From assembly GCA_031282485.1 (NCBI GenBank), contig JAITDQ010000122.1:1-5949 (forward strand): a stretch of 5,949 nt of DNA. Reading direction: 5' to 3'. Under the pieces are notes generated by a model. That model was not told the DNA's origin. It made no database searches and was given only the letters and a program-made list of their open reading frames with translations. The translations under genes and the position numbers were made by a program. This document shows positions 1-5,949 of the stretch, in pieces; position 1 is the stretch's first letter; each line of letters opens with the position of its first letter. This DNA is from Tannerella sp. Lineage in GTDB: Bacteria; Bacteroidota; Bacteroidia; Bacteroidales; Tannerellaceae.

Positions 1-2673
<2,673 letters not shown>

Positions 2674-2676
2674 TGC

Positions 2677-2690
2677 AACGGATCGCCGTT
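2677..2690. terminator. Weak hairpin between convergent genes, possible bidirectional terminator
   Basis: AACGG (2677-2681), loop ATCG and CCGTT (2686-2690) can form a 5-bp stem inside the 23-bp gap between the ABC-F stop (2673) and the HAD stop (2699-2697). Such a site would serve both strands. The stem is short and no U-run follows on either strand, so this is a tentative call. Confidence 0.22.
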
Positions 2691-2696
2691 TCCCGG

Positions 2697-3386
2697 TTAC
2701 AGCAATAAATCCTGTAATTCTGTAAAGTCCTTTATTATACAGGGATGTTCGATTGTTTCATCCCTGTCGTCCCAGCCTTTGCCTTTCAGCCATATCGACG
2801 GGCAACCGAGCGTGCAGGCCGGATGAATGTCGTTTTTATAAGAATCCCCGATGATGACCGTTTCTTCGGGACGCAGGCCGAGGGCTTCTATTCCTGACAG
2901 ATAAATCGCCGGGTCAGGTTTCCGTATCCCGGCTTCGGCCGATTCAATCACGTGCTTGAAATAACGGCTGAGGCGAAATTCGTCAAGTACGGTTCGCAGG
3001 TTCCCGTAGAAATTCGACACGAGAACGGCGGGGTAGCGTTGCGTCAGGCGGTCTAATACGTTCGAGGCTGCGAGCGTCGTCCGTACGGTGTCGGCATGGC
3101 AGGCGTCCGCTATTCTTTCCGCCAAAGACATGTCGCGTATGTTCAGGATTTCGAACTGGAGCGACAGTTTTATGCGCAGCACCTCCCTGAACGTATGATC
3201 CGGACGTATGACCGCCCGGCTTCCCAGCGTGCGTTCAACCTGTACGTAAGCTTCGCGGAACGCATCGCGTGTCACGGGTACGCCGAAACGTTCATAAGCG
3301 CGACGGATGACTTCGCCCCAGTGTACGCCGTTTGTGTCAATCGTTCCCCCGTAGTCGAAGATTAAACCTTTTGCAGATGTTTTCAT
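2697..3386 (-). CDS. HAD-superfamily hydrolase with altered motif I
   Basis: This 229-residue protein has the HAD fold order: motif I FDYGGTIDT (10-18, nucleophile D11), a helical C1-type cap (about 20-90), motif II LVSNFYGN (S124), motif III GIRKPDP (K156) and motif IV IIGDSYKNDI (D181, D186). HAD proteins of this type usually remove phosphate from small metabolites in the cytoplasm. Motif I is normally DxDGT; here the second Asp, the general acid/base of HAD phosphatases, is Gly13. Activity may therefore be changed or weak, although the nucleophile, Lys and metal-binding Asp residues remain. It is the last gene of the operon. Its ATG lies 50 bp inside the 3' end of the CDP-alcohol transferase gene. 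A later start would remove motif I, so the overlap is real and suggests translational coupling. Its operon position suggests dephosphorylation of an intermediate or product of the upstream enzymes. Fold is sure; substrate is unknown. Confidence 0.88.
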   Translation of the reverse strand: MKTSAKGLIFDYGGTIDTNGVHWGEVIRRAYERFGVPVTRDAFREAYVQVERTLGSRAVIRPDHTFREVLRIKLSLQFEILNIRDMSLAERIADACHADTVRTTLAASNVLDRLTQRYPAVLVSNFYGNLRTVLDEFRLSRYFKHVIESAEAGIRKPDPAIYLSGIEALGLRPEETVIIGDSYKNDIHPACTLGCPSIWLKGKGWDDRDETIEHPCIIKDFTELQDLLL

Positions 3387-4251
3387 ATTTATGCAGCATG
3401 TATATGAGCAGGATGTTCAGAACCGTCACTTCGAATACGAAATATATCCAGGGCAAGCCGGCAAAAAGGGATGCGAACAGGGCGAACGAACGGGTGTTGA
3501 ACGACAGGATGTTCGTGTATTTCATCATCGGACGGCTCCGAAGGCGAAATTCTTCGCCGACGCCGGACGGTAGTTCGCTGTCCCCGAATTTTTCTTTCAT
3601 GGTCGCCCGCAGATTCTGGAGTTCCGGCGTCCGGTCTTCCTGGTCTTTTGTATAGGAGGTATAATAGGTCAGGTAGAATTTCTCGATGAAGTTGTTTTTC
3701 CATGTAAGGGATTTCAACTGTTCTTTAAGGACGCTGTAATCGTCGAGTTCGCTTCTGCTTTTTCCTTTGACGATCAGGAGGTGGAAATTGCGCAGATAAT
3801 CGGCCATGGCGGCCTGTTTGCCGTGGAAATATCCGGTGACGGCGGCCAGCAGCCAGATCCATAATCCCCACGTGGGAGTAAGCCGCAAACATATTCCCGC
3901 ATAAATGGAGATGAACCAGAACTCGCCGGCGGCGCCGTCGAGTATGCGGCCGGCACGCGAGTATTGCCCCGTCATGCGCGCCAGCTGTCCGTCCGCGCTG
4001 TCGTATGTGTTTGCCCATATCAGCAGGAGCATCCCGACGATGTTCAGCCGGAGATCGGTGAAATAAAACATGACGCCCGATGCGATGCCTGACAGGATGG
4101 AAAACAGGGTGACTGTGTTCGGACGGATTTTCATCCTTTTGAAGAACAGCGCCCAGCAATATCCTGCCGGACGGTAAACGAGGAGGTCGATCCATTCTTC
4201 CGTGTCCTGCGATTTGAGTGTGTTCTGAAATGTCGATGTTGAGAGCTTCAT
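3337..4251 (-). CDS. CDP-alcohol phosphatidyltransferase family membrane protein
   Basis: This 304-residue integral membrane protein should move a phospho-alcohol from a CDP-alcohol to an acceptor with release of CMP, as phosphatidylinositol-, phosphatidylglycerol-phosphate- and di-inositol-phosphate synthases do. The family motif D-x2-DG-x2-AR-x8-G-x3-D-x3-D is visible as D84, D87, G88, A91, R92, G101 and D105 with exact spacing. The fourth Asp, taken as the catalytic base, is Gly109, followed by Glu110. Hydrophobic segments lie at about 46-64, 69-83, 110-123, 127-142, 255-270 and 271-290, giving the expected six or so helices. Between the fourth and fifth is a polar stretch of about 110 residues (143-252), rich in Lys, Glu and Arg. 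Members of this family usually have short loops, so this is an unusual cytoplasmic insertion. It is third in the operon, behind a 51-bp G-free leader with 7-bp repeats. Family membership is sure; donor and acceptor are unknown. Sharing an operon with a nucleotidyltransferase suggests a polyol- or sugar-type CDP donor rather than CDP-diacylglycerol. Confidence 0.88.
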   Translation of the reverse strand: MKLSTSTFQNTLKSQDTEEWIDLLVYRPAGYCWALFFKRMKIRPNTVTLFSILSGIASGVMFYFTDLRLNIVGMLLLIWANTYDSADGQLARMTGQYSRAGRILDGAAGEFWFISIYAGICLRLTPTWGLWIWLLAAVTGYFHGKQAAMADYLRNFHLLIVKGKSRSELDDYSVLKEQLKSLTWKNNFIEKFYLTYYTSYTKDQEDRTPELQNLRATMKEKFGDSELPSGVGEEFRLRSRPMMKYTNILSFNTRSFALFASLFAGLPWIYFVFEVTVLNILLIYMLHKYENICKRFNLRLRGND

Positions 4252-4253
4252 TT

Positions 4254-4288
4254 TTAATTGAGAATTGAAAATTGGAAGTTGAAAGTTG
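4254..4288 (-). repeat. Five tandem 7-bp units in the leader of the CDP-alcohol transferase gene
   Basis: In the transcribed direction (4288 to 4254) the units are CAACTTT, CAACTTC, CAATTTT, CAATTCT and CAATTAA, consensus CAAYTYT, with exact 7-bp periodicity. The array ends three bases before the ATG. The whole 4252-4302 spacer has no C on the plus strand, so the mRNA here has no G and should be unstructured. That suits start-codon access in bacteria that use little Shine-Dalgarno pairing. I recall similar CAATTTT/CAACTTT strings in intergenic DNA of other Bacteroidales, but cannot check this here. Confidence 0.8.
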
Positions 4289-4302
4289 GGGGTGAATTTT
4301 TT

Positions 4303-5187
4303 TTATGATTTTATTATTTCGATTGTTCTGTCGCCGATGGCCTGTATGGCTTCTTTGCGGCAGGGGGCGAACGACGGCCAGTCGTTGAAGTCGATTATGC
4401 GTATGACGCCGTCGGGCGAGATGATGCAGTCGCCGCCGTAGACGGTGATCTGTAACACTTCGGCGGCTTTCCGGCAGATGTCGCGCAGCTCGTCTTCGCG
4501 GAAAGGGATGCTGTGAACTTTCCCGTTTATCTTTTCGAGTCCGAATTTGCTGTGACTGTTTTCGAAAGGATAAAACCGGTAGAAAAACGGAGAACCGGCG
4601 ACGCCGTAGAATTTTATCAGGTCGCCTTCGAGATGCTTGTTTATGACGACCCGCTTTATGTCGCGCAGGGCGTATTCGGCGAGCATCTCCCGGACTTCTT
4701 CGGGATGGCGCGCGTAGGAGACGTCTTCGCGGTGAATGGCGTGGAAATCCCCGCGTTTGAGCCAGCACGATGTGAAGTTGCGTTCTTTGAGCAGCGCGAC
4801 GACGTCGTCGCCGGCGGTGTCGACGATGAGGCTGTCCGGGTGGGGGATGTCGTTTTCGGTCAGCAGTTGTGTCATGCGTTCGCGCCGGCAGTTTTCTATT
4901 CCGAATGCGGAATTGACAGCCCGGCAGCCTTCGTTTTCCCAGTGTTGAAGGCGGTGTATGGCGTCCCGGTCGCGCATCATGGTGAATACGCGTTCCGGGT
5001 TTTCCCGTACCGTAAGGAAATGGCGTTCCGTGTGGAGGATTACTTCATAGCCTTTTTCGCTGAGATAATCGGCCGTACCGGTGAATATGGCGGAATCGTT
5101 TCCGGTATGGTTGGGCGAAAAAACGGGCGCCCGCCGGATACCTGTGAGTGTTTTTCCCGTCATCTTTTTAAAAATATTATTTGTCAT
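4303..5187 (-). CDS. ATP-grasp domain enzyme, substrate unknown
   Basis: This 294-residue soluble protein has an ATP-grasp layout. An N-terminal pre-grasp region (about 15-95) contains an alternating helix/strand pattern with DYLSEKGYEVILHTE. The stretch TQLLTENDIPHPDS (106-119) resembles the 'ligand dies to gain, gip-P' helix that opens the grasp domain. K144 in CWLKRGD is a likely ATP-binding lysine, and E187-G188-D189 precedes a strand IKFYGV. The C-terminal metal site is D253 in VYGGDCIISPDG, then IDFNDWPSF with D266 and N268. ATP-grasp enzymes use ATP to join a carboxylate to an amine or, in inositol polyphosphate kinases, to phosphorylate a polyol. Either role could feed the neighbouring enzymes. 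The ATG at 5187 overlaps the preceding gene by 11 bp. An alternative ATG at 5163 (Met9) would remove the overlap and is equally plausible, because no Shine-Dalgarno decides it. The fold call is good; the function is open. Confidence 0.8.
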   Translation of the reverse strand: MTNNIFKKMTGKTLTGIRRAPVFSPNHTGNDSAIFTGTADYLSEKGYEVILHTERHFLTVRENPERVFTMMRDRDAIHRLQHWENEGCRAVNSAFGIENCRRERMTQLLTENDIPHPDSLIVDTAGDDVVALLKERNFTSCWLKRGDFHAIHREDVSYARHPEEVREMLAEYALRDIKRVVINKHLEGDLIKFYGVAGSPFFYRFYPFENSHSKFGLEKINGKVHSIPFREDELRDICRKAAEVLQITVYGGDCIISPDGVIRIIDFNDWPSFAPCRKEAIQAIGDRTIEIIKS

Positions 5188-5887
5188 CAGTTATTGGTTT
5201 AAGAAATCGTTCGGCTTTGGAGATGTCTTCCCGGTGGTCAAGGTCGATTATTTTCGAAAACGGCCAGGCGCAGAGCTTCAGGCCGTTTTCCAGAAGTTGC
5301 CGCTGATAGTTGCGCAACTTCGACATCCCGGCTTCTACGCACGCTTTCAGAACCGGGACGCACCGGTCGTTAAGGCAGTAGATGCCTCCCGATACGTAGC
5401 GCGCACCGGCAGGGGCGTCGTCATGGAAAGCGTGTATCGACAGTTGCCGGTCTGTCGTCACATAAAGCGGCTTCTCGTCGTCGACGTAGTCCGTGACGGC
5501 CATCAGTCCGTCCGCGCCGGTACGTTCGAAAGCCCGGATATATTGCGCAAACTCGTCTTCGCGGAAGACCGTATCTACGGTGGTGAGGCAAAAGCGGCCG
5601 TTACCGATCGCAGGCAACAGTTCATAGAGGCTGTGCATCGAACTTGGCGTGCTTTTATGCAGGATGTGCAGCGGAACGGGCAGGCGGAGCCGGCGGAGAT
5701 GTTCGTACACCTCCTGCATCTCAAAGTTTACAATGACGCTTACGGAATCCGCTCCGTTTGCGAGAAAGATACGGATAAGGCGGTCAATCATCGGTTCGCC
5801 GTGGAGGCAAACCAATGGTTTGGGCGTGATAACCCCCTCGTTCACAAGCCGTGACCCTTCTCCTGCCGCAATGACTGCATATTTCAT
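5177..5887 (-). CDS. NTP transferase family nucleotidyltransferase (probable sugar/polyol-phosphate type)
   Basis: This 236-residue protein covers the whole nucleotidyltransferase fold. The N-terminal nucleotide loop AAGEGSRL (7-14) is followed by TPKPLV with K23 and LHGEPMIDR, the classic G-x-G-x-R-L...PKP signature. LTTVDT (101-106) places D105 as the first metal Asp. Near the C-terminus KIIDLDHREDISKAERF (from 212) gives D215/D217 and the usual 'D-x-x-x-D-x-x-x-A-E' ending of MobA/IspD/LicC-like enzymes. These enzymes join a sugar- or alcohol-phosphate to a nucleotide with release of pyrophosphate in the cytoplasm. Because a CDP-alcohol transferase lies two genes downstream, I infer CTP as donor and a polyol phosphate as substrate, comparable to inositol-1-phosphate cytidylyltransferase. 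The sequence alone does not prove CTP preference. It is the first gene of the operon: the promoter lies about 30 bp upstream, and a short A/T-rich leader precedes the ATG at 5887. Confidence 0.87.
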   Translation of the reverse strand: MKYAVIAAGEGSRLVNEGVITPKPLVCLHGEPMIDRLIRIFLANGADSVSVIVNFEMQEVYEHLRRLRLPVPLHILHKSTPSSMHSLYELLPAIGNGRFCLTTVDTVFREDEFAQYIRAFERTGADGLMAVTDYVDDEKPLYVTTDRQLSIHAFHDDAPAGARYVSGGIYCLNDRCVPVLKACVEAGMSKLRNYQRQLLENGLKLCAWPFSKIIDLDHREDISKAERFLKPITDDK

Positions 5888-5915
5888 TATTAAGATATTT
5901 TCCGTTTTTGAGCCG

Positions 5916-5946
5916 TAAAAATAGTAATTAATTTGATACTGTCAAA
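5916..5946 (-). promoter_or_regulatory. Bacteroidota-type promoter of the four-gene operon
   Basis: On the minus strand there is TTTG (5946-5943), a 19-bp spacer and TATTTTTA (5923-5916). The -7 box matches TAnnTTTG except for the last base (A for G). The start of transcription would fall near 5909, about 22 nt before the ATG at 5887. Its presence suggests that the nucleotidyltransferase gene opens the operon, although an upstream gene beyond the window edge cannot be excluded. Confidence 0.6.
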
Positions 5947-5949
5947 AAA

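Larger units (their letters stand above)
2697..5887 (-). other. Four-gene operon: nucleotidyltransferase, ATP-grasp, CDP-alcohol transferase, HAD
   Basis: Four minus-strand genes are packed with an 11-bp overlap, a 51-bp gap and a 50-bp overlap. One promoter (5916-5946) lies before the first gene, and I see no good internal TAnnTTTG promoter before the later starts. The enzyme classes fit one pathway: activation of an alcohol phosphate with a nucleotide, transfer at the membrane, and phosphate removal, with an ATP-grasp step before or after. Co-transcription is inferred from spacing and strand. The pathway product is unknown. Confidence 0.75.

Noticed and set aside
3725..4768. 347-codon minus-strand open frame across the CDP-alcohol transferase and ATP-grasp genes
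   Set aside because: Its translation is Arg/His/Pro-rich low-complexity, typical of an off-frame reading of GC-rich DNA, and it crosses two genes with clear motifs.
4513..5202. 229-codon plus-strand open frame opposite the ATP-grasp gene
   Set aside because: It is an antisense shadow. The minus-strand frame carries the ATP-grasp motifs, and there is no plus-strand promoter or recognisable domain.
5081..5854. 257-codon plus-strand open frame opposite the nucleotidyltransferase gene
   Set aside because: It is an antisense shadow of a gene with clear nucleotidyltransferase motifs, and it spans the junction between two operon genes.
2697..5887. Assignment of the operon to the known Bacteroides inositol-lipid cluster
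   Set aside because: No inositol-phosphate synthase is in the window and the gene set differs from what I remember of that cluster. I therefore leave the substrate open.

Overview
The window looks like chromosomal DNA of a Bacteroidota bacterium, probably a gut Bacteroidales (Bacteroides/Parabacteroides-like). Three intergenic sites match the Bacteroidota primary-sigma promoter (TTTG, 19-20 bp, TAnnTTTG). The genes lack Shine-Dalgarno sequences and have A/T-rich leaders. The first gene belongs to the 6-bladed beta-propeller lipoprotein group that is abundant in Bacteroidales. This assignment rests on motifs and remembered family features, not on a search.

Layout. Positions 1-875 (minus) hold the N-terminal part of an AT-rich beta-propeller lipoprotein gene that runs off the left edge. 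A 181-bp intergenic region (876-1056) carries two divergent promoters, one for the lipoprotein and one for the plus-strand ABC-F ATPase gene (1057-2673, YbiT subfamily). The ABC-F gene converges, with only 23 bp between stops, on a compact minus-strand operon covering 5887 down to 2697. In transcription order the operon encodes a nucleotidyltransferase (5887-5177), an ATP-grasp enzyme (5187-4303), a CDP-alcohol phosphatidyltransferase membrane protein (4251-3337) and a HAD-superfamily hydrolase (3386-2697). Its promoter lies at 5916-5946, at the right edge.

How the genes may work together. The nucleotidyltransferase could activate a phosphorylated alcohol as a CDP derivative. The CDP-alcohol phosphotransferase could then move the alcohol-phosphate onto an acceptor at the membrane, and the HAD protein could remove a phosphate. 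The ATP-grasp enzyme could supply a phosphorylated or amide-linked building block. The logic resembles di-myo-inositol-phosphate and phosphatidylglycerol-phosphate synthesis (cytidylyltransferase, CDP-alcohol transferase, phosphatase). Substrate and product cannot be read from the sequence, and I do not recognise the set as a named pathway. This is the best candidate for an undescribed system here.

Three proteins have changed catalytic positions. The CDP-alcohol transferase has Gly where the fourth motif Asp belongs. The HAD protein has Gly at the acid/base Asp. The ABC-F protein keeps one complete ATP site while the other is degenerate in all three of its motifs. Two DNA features are also notable: five tandem 7-bp units in a G-free leader before the CDP-alcohol transferase gene, and a 50-bp overlap in which the tail of that gene also encodes the HAD active-site motif.
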